Origin: Egibacter sp.
GTDB taxonomy: Bacteria; Actinomycetota; Nitriliruptoria; Euzebyales; Egibacteraceae
Direction of reading: 5' to 3'
DNA length: 54,613 nt
NCBI GenBank assembly: GCA_003553795.1
Contig: PWFH01000095.1
Location: 1 to 54,613, forward strand
In this document: in pieces, positions 1-7,803 of the stretch
Layout of the letters: each line of letters opens with the position of its first letter
How positions within the stretch are numbered: the stretch's first letter is position 1
The notes under the pieces: model-generated
What the model saw: the letters and a program-made list of their open reading frames with translations, nothing else
Databases searched by the model: none
What the model was told of the DNA's origin: nothing
Translations under genes and position numbers: made by a program

Positions 1-594
1 ATCGGCCGCATCGACGAGGCCCAGAGCACCATCGCCTCCGCCGTGGAGGAGCAGCGCGCCACCACCGAGGAGATGAGCCGCAGCGTCAGCGAGGTCAGCC
101 AGGGCGCCGACAGCATCTCCGGGGCGACCGCGCGCGTGGCCGACACGAGCGGGGAGTCGAAGACCCAGTCGCAGGACGCCTTCCACGCCGCGGAGATCCT
201 TGGCGACACCGCGCTGCACCTCCACGGCGTCATCGGTGCGGGCAGCGGCGACCGCGACCCCGTCGAGGCGGCGATCGCCGCGCACGGCCGCTGGAAGGGG
301 CGCCTGGCCGAGGCCGCGCGCACCGGCCAGAGCGACGTCGACGTGGCGACCGCGAGTCGCAACGACGCCTGCGAGTTCGGCAAGTGGCTCGCGAGCGAGC
401 CGCGCACCCCGGTCGTCGAGGAGGTCAGCGAGATGCACGCGACCTTCCACCGCGAGGCCAGCAGCGTGCTCGACCTCGCGCTGCGCGGCGAGCGCACCGC
501 GGCCCAGCGCGAGCTCGAGCTCGGCACGGCCTTCACCGACATCTCCGCGCGGCTCACGAGCCGCATGGTCGCCTGGCACCGCGAGCGCTCGTAG
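1..594 (+). CDS. Methyl-accepting chemotaxis protein with C-terminal CZB domain (3' part)
   Basis: The frame is open from the first base and ends at TAG 592-594, so the N-terminal sensor lies outside the window. The visible protein begins in the coiled-coil signalling domain (EEQRATTEEMSRSVSEVSQGA), which docks CheA/CheW. It continues into a chemoreceptor zinc-binding (CZB) domain: HGRWKGRL, then CEFGKWL, then MHATFHREAS. These carry the His/Cys/His/His zinc ligands usual for the family. CZB domains in chemoreceptors and cyclases are known to sense zinc or hypochlorous acid through the zinc-bound Cys. That this protein senses either is inference. It is probably an inner-membrane or cytoplasmic receptor tail. 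Confidence 0.88.
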   Translation: MGRIDEAQSTIASAVEEQRATTEEMSRSVSEVSQGADSISGATARVADTSGESKTQSQDAFHAAEILGDTALHLHGVIGAGSGDRDPVEAAIAAHGRWKGRLAEAARTGQSDVDVATASRNDACEFGKWLASEPRTPVVEEVSEMHATFHREASSVLDLALRGERTAAQRELELGTAFTDISARLTSRMVAWHRERS

Positions 595-630
595 GCTCCC
601 GAGCGCCGCCTGACCCGGGTCGGGGTGCCC

Positions 631-642
631 TGACCCGGGTCA
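631..642. promoter_or_regulatory. Palindrome TGACCCGGGTCA upstream of tRNA-Ala, preceded by a direct-repeat copy
   Basis: TGACCCGGGTCA is a perfect 12-bp palindrome. Eleven of its bases (TGACCCGGGTC) also occur at 611-621, exactly 20 bp (two helical turns) upstream. A near copy, TGACCCGCGTCA, lies at 9341-9352 before another plus-strand gene. The layout suggests a protein-binding site, but no regulator can be assigned. Confidence 0.3.
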
Positions 643-669
643 GGCGTGGCGGGACCGCGGGCGCGCCGC

Positions 670-675
670 TAGACT
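670..675 (+). promoter_or_regulatory. -10 box of tRNA-Ala promoter
   Basis: TAGACT ends 15 nt before the tRNA 5' end and fits the actinobacterial sigma-70 -10 consensus TANNNT. No convincing -35 is visible. Confidence 0.45.
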
Positions 676-690
676 CCATGCGCGCAGCTC

Positions 691-763
691 GGGGCTGTAG
701 CTCAGTTGGCAGAGCACTTCGATGGCATCGAAGGGGTCAGGGGTTCGATTCCCCTCAGCTCCA
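691..763 (+). tRNA. tRNA-Ala (anticodon GGC)
   Basis: A full cloverleaf can be folded. The acceptor GGGGCTG pairs with CAGCTCC (one G-T). The D arm is GCTC/GAGC, the anticodon stem CTTCG/CGAAG with loop ATGGCAT (anticodon GGC), and the T arm AGGGG TTCGATT CCCCT. The discriminator is A763, and CCA is not encoded. It decodes GCC/GCU. Confidence 0.96.
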
Positions 764-768
764 CCCCA

Positions 769-793
769 GGCCACCCTCCCGGTGAGGGTGGCC
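769..793 (+). terminator. Hairpin after tRNA-Ala
   Basis: GGCCACCCTC (769-778) and GAGGGTGGCC (784-793) form a perfect 10-bp stem around a 5-nt loop. Only TT follows, so this is a high-GC terminator without a long U tract. It probably ends the tRNA-Ala transcript before the GH13 gene. Confidence 0.65.
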
Positions 794-845
794 TTCGTGC
801 GTGCGCCGCTGGACTCGCGGCGTGCGCCGTCCCGAGGAGGGCCCC

Positions 846-2465
846 ATGGCCGCGACGAGCCCGCACCTGCCGTGGTGGAACGACCGCGTCGGCTACCAGG
901 TCTACCTGCCCTCCTTCGCTGACGCCGACGGCGACGGCTGGGGCGATCTCGCCGGGCTCACCGCCCGGCTCGACCACCTCGCCGGGCTCGGGGTGGGGCT
1001 GCTGTGGCTCTCCCCCATCCATCCCTCGCCGATGGCCGACCACGGCTACGACGTCGCCGACTACCTCGACGTGCACCCGCGCCTGGGGACCCTCGCCGAC
1101 GTCGACCGCCTCGTCGCCGCCGCCGAGGCCCGCGACATCAAGGTGCTCCTCGACCTCGTGCCCAACCACACGAGCATCGCCCACCCGTGGTTCGCGCGCG
1201 CGCGCCGCGACCGCGAGGACCCCTACCGCGACTACTACCACTGGCGCGACCCCGCGCCCGACGGCGGGCCGCCGAACAACTGGACGTCGGTCTTCGGTGG
1301 GCCGGCCTGGACGTTCGACGAGACCACGGGGCAGTACTACCTCCACCTCTTCGCGCCCGAGCAGCCCGACCTCAACTGGGACAACCCCGCGGTCGCCGAG
1401 GAGTTCGACGCGATCCTGCGCTTCTGGCTCGAGCGCGGCCTCGCCGGCTTCCGCATCGACGTCGCCCACCGCATCATCAAGGCCCCGGGCCTGCCCGACC
1501 AGCCGGTCGTGCCGCCGGAGCTCAGGCCCACCGACCACAGCGGACGCTCAGCCGACCACCACGCGATCGAGCACATCCACGACGAGGACCAGCCGGGCCT
1601 CAAGGAGCTCCACGGCCGCTGGCGGCGCATCGCCGACGACTACGACGCGCTCCTGCTCGGCGAGATCTACCTGCTCGAACCGGCGACGCTCGCGCGCTAC
1701 CTCGCCGACCAGCGGGGTCTGCACCTCGCGTTCTTCTTCGGTCTCGTCGAGGCGCGCTGGCAGCCCGAGGCGCTCGCGACGATGCTGCGCGCCGGGGAGG
1801 TCACCGGCCCCCACCTCGCGTGGGTGCAGTCGAGCCACGACCGCTCCCGCGCGGTGACCCGCTACGGCGGCGGTGCGACGGGGCGCCGCCGTGCCCTGCT
1901 CGTCGCGACGCTCACCGCGGCGCTGCCCGCGCTGCCGGTGCTCTACCAGGGCGAGGAGCTCGGGCTCGACGACGGCGAGGTGCCCGTCGAGGCGATGCAG
2001 GACCCCCTCGCGCTGCGCAGCGGGGGCGCGCTCTCGCGCGACCCCGCGCGCACGCCGATGCCCTGGCGCGACGAGCCCGGGCTCGGCTTCACCTCCGGGC
2101 AGCCGTGGTTGCCCGAGGGCGGGCGCCGCAGGGGCGACACCGTCGAGGCGCAGGAGACCGACCCTGCCTCGCCGCTGGCGGCGCACCGACGGCTGCTCGC
2201 CACGCGTGCGAGCCTCGCCGACCTGCGGCACGGCGAGGTGCGCTGGGTCGGCGAGGCCCCGCCGCTGCTGGCCTACGACCGCGGGCAGGCCCGCGTCGTC
2301 GCCAACGTGGGGAGCTCGCCCGTCGCGCTGCCCCTCGAGGGCTCAGCCTGGCGGGTGGCCTTCGCCACCGGCGGGCTGGCCGAGGGCGCACGACTCGAGG
2401 GCGGCGCCGAGCTCGCATCCGAGCAGGCAGCCATCCTTGTCCGTGACGAAGCGCAGACCCCGTGA
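846..2465 (+). CDS. Glycoside hydrolase family 13 (alpha-glucosidase/alpha-amylase-like)
   Basis: The 539-residue cytoplasmic enzyme starts at ATG 846, chosen because GAGGAGGG lies just upstream and the GH13 fold begins at once (WWNDRVGYQVYLPSF). Conserved GH13 regions are in order: DLVPNH (D103-H108), GFRIDVAH with nucleophile D205, LLLGEIY with acid/base E273, and SSHD with transition-state stabiliser D332. The usual NHD is SHD here. A beta-sandwich C-terminal domain follows, with no signal peptide. GH13 enzymes of this length act on alpha-1,4 or alpha-1,6 glucosides, or as trehalose synthase or sucrose hydrolase; the exact substrate cannot be read. A GH65 phosphorylase at 39203 suggests wider maltose or trehalose metabolism. 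Confidence 0.88.
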   Translation: MAATSPHLPWWNDRVGYQVYLPSFADADGDGWGDLAGLTARLDHLAGLGVGLLWLSPIHPSPMADHGYDVADYLDVHPRLGTLADVDRLVAAAEARDIKVLLDLVPNHTSIAHPWFARARRDREDPYRDYYHWRDPAPDGGPPNNWTSVFGGPAWTFDETTGQYYLHLFAPEQPDLNWDNPAVAEEFDAILRFWLERGLAGFRIDVAHRIIKAPGLPDQPVVPPELRPTDHSGRSADHHAIEHIHDEDQPGLKELHGRWRRIADDYDALLLGEIYLLEPATLARYLADQRGLHLAFFFGLVEARWQPEALATMLRAGEVTGPHLAWVQSSHDRSRAVTRYGGGATGRRRALLVATLTAALPALPVLYQGEELGLDDGEVPVEAMQDPLALRSGGALSRDPARTPMPWRDEPGLGFTSGQPWLPEGGRRRGDTVEAQETDPASPLAAHRRLLATRASLADLRHGEVRWVGEAPPLLAYDRGQARVVANVGSSPVALPLEGSAWRVAFATGGLAEGARLEGGAELASEQAAILVRDEAQTP

Positions 2466-2587
2466 CCTCCCGGGCCTCACGCCTGCACTGACGGCCATCT
2501 GACACTCCCCTGTACGATCGGCCGCTACTGGGGGGCCGACCCCGCGGGTAAGAGTGGGGCGTCCCCACCCCAACAAGGAGACGGACG

Positions 2588-2731
2588 ATGCGAACCCAGC
2601 GCAAGCTCGTGGCCGGCCTCACCGCCGGACTGCTCGCCCTCGGTCTCGCGGCCTGCGAGGTCGACGAGGAGGCCCTCGACGACATGAATGACCTCGACGA
2701 CCCCGGTCTCGAGGAGGAGCAGGACCTCTAG
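2588..2731 (+). CDS. Very small acidic lipoprotein, 47 aa
   Basis: ATG 2588 has a strong SD (AAGGAG 2575-2580, 7-nt spacing). The 47-residue product has a basic n-region (MRTQRK), a hydrophobic core and a lipobox (LGLAAC, Cys 22). It ends in a very acidic tail (EVDEEALDDMNDLDD and on to EEEQDL). After lipid modification and cleavage, the mature peptide would be about 26 residues, almost all acidic. A perfect hairpin (GTGGGG CGT CCCCAC, 2554-2568) sits just before the SD and may control translation or mRNA stability. A terminator follows at 2758, so it looks like an independent unit. No known family is recognised; the function is unknown. Confidence 0.6.
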   Translation: MRTQRKLVAGLTAGLLALGLAACEVDEEALDDMNDLDDPGLEEEQDL

Positions 2732-2757
2732 GGTCGATCCTCATCCACGTCGACGAC

Positions 2758-2779
2758 GGACCCGGCTGCGGCCGGGTCC
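2758..2779. terminator. Bidirectional hairpin between the small lipoprotein and the histidine phosphatase
   Basis: GGACCCGGC (2758-2766) and GCCGGGTCC (2771-2779) pair perfectly around a TGCG loop. It lies between convergent genes and is followed by TTCG, so it could stop transcription from both sides. Confidence 0.65.
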
Positions 2780-2812
2780 TTCGCGTGTGAGGGGCGGTGC
2801 GGGTGCAGCGGC

Positions 2813-3436
2813 TCACGCCCTCGCGAGGCCGTCGAGGTGGTCGGTGGCGTCGTAGCCGAGCAGGCGCCAGCCACCCCGGCCGCGCTGCAGCGTCGAGCGG
2901 CCCGTGTTGCTCGCCCTGCCGAGCCGGTGCCGGCCGGCAGCCCCGAGGCCGAGTGCGGAGGCGACCGCGTGACGCACCGGACCGCCGTGGGTGACGACGA
3001 GGACGGTGCCCGACCCCTCGGTGAGCTCGTCGAGGGCGGCGGCGACCCGAGCGTGGAGCTCGTCGTCGGTCTCCCCTCCCCCGCGCCGCGGGTCCCCACC
3101 GGCCACCCAGTCCGCATAGCCCTCGGGGTCGACCTCGGCGACCTCGGCGTGGGTGCGCCCCGACCAGGAGCCGACGTCGATCTCGCGCCACCGGGCGTCG
3201 ACGCGCTCGGGGACGTCGAGCCGCGCGAGGATCGGCGCGGCGGTCGCCTCGACCCGCTCGAGGTCGCTGCGCACGAGGGCGACGACGTCGTCGGCCTCCC
3301 GCGCGAGGTGCGCTGCGGCGGCTGCGGCCTGGGCCCGCCCGAGCGCGGAGAGCCCCCCGCCGTCGTGGCCCTGCCAGCGGCCCTCGGCGTTCCAGACCGT
3401 CTCGCCGTGCCGGATGAGCACGACGCGACGGCTCAT
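2813..3436 (-). CDS. Histidine phosphatase superfamily protein (phosphoglycerate mutase-like, GpgP-type position)
   Basis: The 207-residue protein starts with the catalytic RHGE motif (MSRRVVLIRHGETVWN, phospho-acceptor H10). It has the second catalytic His region VVTHGG near residue 150. The start ATG overlaps the rsfS stop as ATGA (3433-3436), indicating translational coupling. In mycobacteria the gene directly after nadD-rsfS encodes glucosyl-3-phosphoglycerate phosphatase, so that role is a reasonable guess from synteny. Other members are general acid, alpha-ribazole or phosphoglycerate phosphatases, and the sequence alone does not decide between them. Confidence 0.85.
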   Translation of the reverse strand: MSRRVVLIRHGETVWNAEGRWQGHDGGGLSALGRAQAAAAAAHLAREADDVVALVRSDLERVEATAAPILARLDVPERVDARWREIDVGSWSGRTHAEVAEVDPEGYADWVAGGDPRRGGGETDDELHARVAAALDELTEGSGTVLVVTHGGPVRHAVASALGLGAAGRHRLGRASNTGRSTLQRGRGGWRLLGYDATDHLDGLARA

Positions 3437-3810
3437 GAGGCGTGCAGCGCGTCGTCGAGGGCAAGCTCGGGCGCGTCGGCCCAGAGCCGGTCGAGCCCGT
3501 AGTGGCTGCGCTGGTCCTCGCTGAAGACGTGGACGACGACGTCGCCGTAGTCGATGAGGACCCAGCCGGACTCCTTGCTGCCCTCGCGCCGCACGGGGCG
3601 GCGGGCGGCGTCCTTGAGCTGGCGCTCGACCTCCTCGGCGAGCGCGCCGAGCTGGCGCTCGCTGGCGGCGGAGACGAGGACGAAGTAGTCGGTGATGCCG
3701 AGGAGGTCGCCGACGTCGATGGCGCGCAGATCGCGGCCCTTCTTCTCGACGGCGGCGGCGATGGCGGTGCGGGCGGCGGTCTGGGCCTCGCTGCGGTCGA
3801 TGGCGCTCAG
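3433..3810 (-). CDS. rsfS: Ribosomal silencing factor RsfS, probably with a CTG start
   Basis: RsfS binds L14 and blocks subunit joining when nutrients are scarce. The protein (about 125 aa) reads DRSEAQTAARTAIAAAVE, then ITDYFVLVSAASERQ and GWVLIDYGDVVVHVF, all RsfS hallmarks. No ATG, GTG or TTG lies near the expected N-terminus. CTG at 3810-3808 is preceded by GGGAG with 8-nt spacing and gives M-SAIDRS, the length and register remembered for streptomycete RsfS (M-TATDRS). The nearest in-frame alternative is GTG 3879, which adds 23 unconserved residues and lacks an SD. A TACGAT box at 3903-3908 could be an internal promoter. It lies in the nadD operon. Confidence 0.88.
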   Translation of the reverse strand: MSAIDRSEAQTAARTAIAAAVEKKGRDLRAIDVGDLLGITDYFVLVSAASERQLGALAEEVERQLKDAARRPVRREGSKESGWVLIDYGDVVVHVFSEDQRSHYGLDRLWADAPELALDDALHAS

Positions 3811-3946
3811 GGCTCGTGCTCCCGATCGGTGTAATGGCCTGCCGCAGGCCCAGGTTCGCCGATGCGCGCGTGCACCCACCGGCGACGCGGCCTGCTGCCT
3901 GGATCGTACCGACGCCGCCGGGCGTACGCAGCGGCCCGCGCCCCGC

Positions 3947-4129
3947 TCAGCCGAGGCCGAACAGCCCGAAGGCCACCGCGGCCAGCAGCGCCCCGACGAC
4001 CGCGCCGATCGCCGCGCCGATGAGCATCCGGCGGGCCTTCTCGGCCCGCAGCGCCCGCCGCCGCTCCGCGGAGGTCCGTACGCGACCGCTGCCGGCGGCG
4101 GCACCGGAGCGTCGGCCGCGCCCGCTCAC
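3947..4129 (-). CDS. Small basic single-span membrane protein, 60 aa
   Basis: GTG 4129 overlaps the nadD stop as GTGA, a typical coupling arrangement. The first 34 residues are rich in Arg/Lys (MSGRGRRSG to RAEKARRM). Residues 36-60 form one hydrophobic helix (LIGAAIGAVVGALLAAVAFGLFG) ending at the C-terminus. This would be a tail-anchored or N-in membrane peptide. It sits between nadD and rsfS, where several actinobacteria carry a different, larger gene. No family is recognised. It may be real given its coupling and clean topology, but it is short. Confidence 0.5.
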   Translation of the reverse strand: MSGRGRRSGAAAGSGRVRTSAERRRALRAEKARRMLIGAAIGAVVGALLAAVAFGLFGLG

Positions 4130-4749
4130 ACCACACCGCCGAGCGCGAGGCCGTTGCCGTCGGTGCCGTAGAGCCCGTGCTTGCGCGCGAACTCCTCGAC
4201 CTCACGGGGGATGAGGTAGCGCACCGCCCGCCCCGCCGCGAAGCGCTCCCGGACGTCGGTGGAGGAGATCGCGAGCGCGGGGACGTCGAGGACGCAGACC
4301 TCGGCCCGGATGCCCTCGGCCTCGAGCCGGGCGAGGTCGTAGCCGGGTCGGGTCGCCGCGACGAACGTCGCGAGCTCGAGGCACTCGTCGGCGTCCTTCC
4401 AGGTGAGGATGTTGAGGATCGCGTCGGCGCCGGTGATGAAGTAGAGCTCGCCGTCGGGCAGCTGCGCGCGCAGCTCACGGAGCGTCTGCACGGTGTAGGT
4501 CGGCCCGTCGCGGTCGACCTCGACGCGGGAGACGCTGAAGGCGGGGTTGGCCGCCGTGGCGAGCACGGTCATGAGGTAGCGGTGCTCGGCGGAGGTCGTG
4601 TCGTCGTCCTTCTGCCAGGGCTGCCCGGCGGGCAGGAACACGACCTCGTCGAGCCCGAGGTCGGCGCGCGCCTGCTCGGCGGTGACGAGGTGACCGAGAT
4701 GGATGGGGTCGAAGGTCCCACCCATGATCCCGAGGCGCTGGCCGCTCAT
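4126..4749 (-). CDS. nadD: Nicotinate-nucleotide adenylyltransferase
   Basis: The enzyme joins nicotinate mononucleotide and ATP to form deamido-NAD in the cytoplasm. The 207-residue protein carries the nucleotidyltransferase motif GGTFDPIHLGH (about residues 10-20) and the ISSTDVR motif near residue 170, both diagnostic of NadD. TAGACT (4757-4762) lies exactly 7 nt before the ATG with no SD, so the mRNA is probably leaderless. It heads an operon of nadD, a small membrane protein, rsfS and a histidine phosphatase, with GTGA and ATGA overlaps at two of the junctions. Confidence 0.95.
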   Translation of the reverse strand: MSGQRLGIMGGTFDPIHLGHLVTAEQARADLGLDEVVFLPAGQPWQKDDDTTSAEHRYLMTVLATAANPAFSVSRVEVDRDGPTYTVQTLRELRAQLPDGELYFITGADAILNILTWKDADECLELATFVAATRPGYDLARLEAEGIRAEVCVLDVPALAISSTDVRERFAAGRAVRYLIPREVEEFARKHGLYGTDGNGLALGGVV

Positions 4750-4756
4750 GGCGCGC

Positions 4757-4762
4757 AGTCTA
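4757..4762 (-). promoter_or_regulatory. -10 box of leaderless nadD promoter
   Basis: TAGACT on the minus strand is followed by exactly 7 nt and then ATG, placing the transcription start on or next to the A of the start codon. Confidence 0.6.
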
Positions 4763-4800
4763 GCGACGTGTCCCTGCCATGCCCGGCTCCCGCGTGGGGC

Positions 4801-6045
4801 TCAGTGGCGCACCTGGCCGTCGCCCTCGACGACGTACTTCGTCGTCGTGAGCTCGGCGAGGCCCATGGGCCCACGCGCATGGAGCTTCTGCGTGGAGATG
4901 CCGATCTCGGCGCCGAACCCGAACTCGCCGCCGTCGGTGAAGCGCGTCGAGGCGTTGACCATGACCGCGGCGGCGTCGACCTCGGCGGTGAAGCGCCGCG
5001 CGGCGCCGCGGTCCTCGGTGACGATCGCCTCGGTGTGCCCCGTGCCGTGGGCGGCGATGTGGGCGATCGCCCCGTCGAGGCCGTCGACGACGCCGACGGC
5101 GAGGACGAGGTCGAGGTACTCGGCGTCCCAGTCCTCCCCGACCGCCAGGTCCATCGACGCGTGGGCCCGGGCGCGCTCGTCGCCCCGCAGCTCGACCCCC
5201 GCGGCAACGAGCTCGGCGGCGAGCCCCGGCAGGAGCTCAGCGGCGACGTCGGCGTGGACGAGGAGGGTCTCGGCGGCGTTGCAGACGCTCGGCCGGTGGG
5301 TCTTGGCGTTGAGGACGATCGCCCGGGCCCGGTCGGGGTCGGCGGCGCGGTCGACGTAGACGTGGCAGTTGCCCACGCCGGTCTCGATGACCGGCACCGA
5401 GGACTGCTCGACGACGGCGTTGATGAGCCCCGCCCCGCCTCGCGGGATGAGGAGGTCGACGAGCCCGCGGGCGCGCCCGAGCTCGGCGACGCTCTCCCGG
5501 CTCGTGTCGCCGATGAGACGGACGACGTCGGCGGGCAGCCCCTGCCCGGCGAGGGCCTCGCGCAGGATCTCGGCGAGCGCGGTGTTGGAGTGGATCGCCG
5601 TGCGGGAGCCCCGCAGGACACACGCGTTGCCGCTCTTGACCGCGAGACCGGCGGCGTCGACGGTGACGTTGGGACGGCCCTCGTAGACCATCGCGACGAC
5701 GCCGAGCGGCACCCGCACCTGGCGGATCTCGAGGCCGTTGGGGCGGGTGAAGCCGCGCTCGACGACGCCGACGGGGTCGGGCAGGTCGACGAGCTCGCGC
5801 AGGGCGGCGGCGATGCCGTCGAGGCGCTCGGGGGTGAGGGTGAGCCGGTCCTGCAGGGCCGTCGAGACGCCCTCCTCGCGGGCGCTTGCGAGGTCCGCGG
5901 CGTTGGCCTCGAGCACGCGTGAGTGACTGGCGTCGAGGGCCGCGGCCATGGCCTCGAGGGCGGCGTCACGCTCGGCGGCGGTGGCCTGGGCGAGCGCGGG
6001 CGCGGCGGCCTTGGCGGCGGCGCAGGCATCGCGGACGTCGGACAC
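4801..6045 (-). CDS. proA: Gamma-glutamyl phosphate reductase
   Basis: ProA reduces glutamyl-5-phosphate to the semialdehyde with NADPH, the second step of proline synthesis. The 414-residue protein starts at GTG 6045, chosen for its SD (GAAGGAG, 7-nt spacing) and the usual ProA length. The catalytic Cys lies in [13 protein letters not shown], and cofactor regions such as [11 protein letters not shown] and [10 protein letters not shown] are intact. A TACCAT box at 6131-6136 may be its promoter, giving a leader of about 80 nt. In many bacteria proA directly follows proB. Here a plus-strand gene (6196-6696) separates them, so proA seems to be transcribed on its own. Confidence 0.95.
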   Translation of the reverse strand: MSDVRDACAAAKAAAPALAQATAAERDAALEAMAAALDASHSRVLEANAADLASAREEGVSTALQDRLTLTPERLDGIAAALRELVDLPDPVGVVERGFTRPNGLEIRQVRVPLGVVAMVYEGRPNVTVDAAGLAVKSGNACVLRGSRTAIHSNTALAEILREALAGQGLPADVVRLIGDTSRESVAELGRARGLVDLLIPRGGAGLINAVVEQSSVPVIETGVGNCHVYVDRAADPDRARAIVLNAKTHRPSVCNAAETLLVHADVAAELLPGLAAELVAAGVELRGDERARAHASMDLAVGEDWDAEYLDLVLAVGVVDGLDGAIAHIAAHGTGHTEAIVTEDRGAARRFTAEVDAAAVMVNASTRFTDGGEFGFGAEIGISTQKLHARGPMGLAELTTTKYVVEGDGQVRH

Positions 6046-6195
6046 GGAGAGGCTCCTTCGTCGATGACCCGCGCTCCTCGCGCGGCCGGCCGACTGGCCG
6101 GGTCGCGAGCAGCGGGGCGCGGCTCGTGGCATGGTAGCCGCTGGTGCGTCGCACGGCGGCGCCGAAGGCGATCACAGGAGTCGAGGACCGAGGCG

Positions 6196-6696
6196 ATGGG
6201 CGACTTCGAGTCGGCACTGCAGGCGAAGCTCGCGCGCAACGCCGAGCTCGCCCAGGAGCGCGCGCAGGCCGAGAATGAGATGGACCGGCTCGAGCGGGAG
6301 GCCGCCGAGCGCGCCGAGCGCGAAGAGGCCGAGCGTCGCGCCGCCGCCCGGGCGCGCCACGGCGAGCTCGTCGACCGCCTCACCGAGGCCGCCGGCGCGC
6401 TCAAGGCGCACAGCCCGGAGAGCTTCGTCGTGCGGATGGGCTGGACGGCATCCGGCGAGGAGTTCATCGCGAAGATCTCCTCGCGCCGGCTCACGCCGGC
6501 GCGCTCGCTCTTCATCGAGCTCGACCGCGAGGACGACGAGGTCCTCGTGCGCTGGCACTCCGAGCGCGGCAAGGCCCTCGAGCTCTGGCGGCTCCTCGAG
6601 GTGTCACCCGAGCTGCTCGACGAGCTCGTCCTGCAGGTCGCCGACCAGGACCTCTGGCGCGATTCCTCCCGGCCGCCGGCCTTCCCCCAGGCCTGA
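6196..6696 (+). CDS. Uncharacterised protein with N-terminal coiled coil, on the opposite strand between proA and proB
   Basis: The 166-residue soluble protein has two parts. Residues 1 to about 65 are a charged heptad-rich helix (for example AQERAQAENEMDRLEREAA). Residues about 70-166 form a compact mixed domain (SFVVRMGWTASGEEFIAKIS, then LFIELDREDDEVLVRWHSE). ATG 6196 was picked because it begins the helix; CAGGAG lies about 14 nt upstream, a weak or distant SD. Codon bias matches the neighbours, so recent foreign origin is not evident. It runs against proB and proA and breaks the proBA unit. No family is recognised and no function is proposed. Confidence 0.7.
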   Translation: MGDFESALQAKLARNAELAQERAQAENEMDRLEREAAERAEREEAERRAAARARHGELVDRLTEAAGALKAHSPESFVVRMGWTASGEEFIAKISSRRLTPARSLFIELDREDDEVLVRWHSERGKALELWRLLEVSPELLDELVLQVADQDLWRDSSRPPAFPQA

Positions 6697-6705
6697 GGCG
6701 ACGGC

Positions 6706-7803
6706 TCAGAGCAGCACGAGCTGGTTGCGGTGGATGACGACCGCCGAGGATCGCGGGGTCGAGGCGTCGCGCTCATCCGCCCGCAGCGCCTCGACGCCCT
6801 CGCGGTCGTAGCCGACGAGCCCGCGGGCGATGAGCGCACCGTCGGGCCCGCGCACGTCGACGGCGTCGCCGGGGCGGAAGTCGCCTGCCGCACCGGTGAT
6901 GCCCACCGGCAGCAGCGAGGAGCCGCGGGCGCGCAGGGCGTGCTCGGCGCCGGCGTCGACGCTCAGCGCCCCGCGCGGGGTGCGCGCGAAGGCGATCCAG
7001 AGCTTGCGGCTCTCGGGGCGGCGCGAGGAGGGCGGGAACCACGTGCCGACCGCCGCCCCACCGACGGCATCGCCGACGACCCCGGGGCGACGGGCGTTCG
7101 CGATGACCGCGCTCGCGCCGCTGAAGGTCGCGATGCGTGCGGCCTCGAGCTTCGAGGCGATCCCGCCGCTGCCGACCTCCGAGCCGGCACGGCGGTCGCG
7201 GGGCACCTCGACGGCGTTGAGATCGTCGACCCGGTCGATGACCTCGCCGCTGCCGGCGACGTCGAGCAGCCCGTCGACGTCGGTGAGCAGGACGAGCAGG
7301 CGGGCGCCGAGCATGCTCGCGACGAGCGCGGCGAGCCGGTCGTTGTCGCCGAAGCGCAGCTCCTCGGTGGCGACGGTGTCGTTCTCGTTGACGATCGGCA
7401 CCGCCCCGAGGGCGAGGAGGGTGTCGAAGGTGCTGCGGGCGTTGAGGTACCGGGTGCGGTCGACGACGTCGTCGGGGGTGAGCAGGAGCTGCCCGCAGGC
7501 GAGGCCGTGGCCGGCGAAGCGGTCCTCGTAGGTGTGCAGGAGCAGACCCTGCCCGACGCTCGCGGCGGCCTGCAGCTGCGGGAGGTCGGTCGGGCGCCGG
7601 GCGAGGCCGAGCGGGCCCAGCCCCGCGGCGACCGCGCCGCTCGAGACGAGGACGACCTCGCTGCCACCCGCGCGGACCGCGGCGAGCTGGTCGACGAGCG
7701 CGGCAACCAGGCGCCGGTCGAGGTCGCCCTCGGGCGTGCGCAGGCTCGACGAGCCCACCTTGACGACGACCCGCGCCGGCGAGGGGAAGCGCGGCCGGCT
7801 CAC
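6706..7803 (-). CDS. proB: Glutamate 5-kinase
   Basis: ProB phosphorylates glutamate, the feedback-controlled first step of proline synthesis. The 365-residue protein has an amino-acid kinase domain (VVVKVGSSSL, VSSGAVAAG, VNENDTVATEE, GDNDRLAALVA, GGIASKLEAA) followed by a C-terminal PUA domain (about residues 280-355). The GTG start overlaps the obg stop as GTGA (7800-7803), so the two are translationally coupled, the classic obg-proB arrangement. Its 3' end converges on the plus-strand gene at 6196, with 9 nt between the two stop codons. Confidence 0.95.
   Translation of the reverse strand: MSRPRFPSPARVVVKVGSSSLRTPEGDLDRRLVAALVDQLAAVRAGGSEVVLVSSGAVAAGLGPLGLARRPTDLPQLQAAASVGQGLLLHTYEDRFAGHGLACGQLLLTPDDVVDRTRYLNARSTFDTLLALGAVPIVNENDTVATEELRFGDNDRLAALVASMLGARLLVLLTDVDGLLDVAGSGEVIDRVDDLNAVEVPRDRRAGSEVGSGGIASKLEAARIATFSGASAVIANARRPGVVGDAVGGAAVGTWFPPSSRRPESRKLWIAFARTPRGALSVDAGAEHALRARGSSLLPVGITGAAGDFRPGDAVDVRGPDGALIARGLVGYDREGVEALRADERDASTPRSSAVVIHRNQLVLL

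Noticed and set aside
4177-5922. Long plus-strand ORF of 581 codons opposite nadD and proA
   Set aside because: Its composition is typical of antisense translation of high-GC genes and it has no recognisable domain; both opposite genes are certain.
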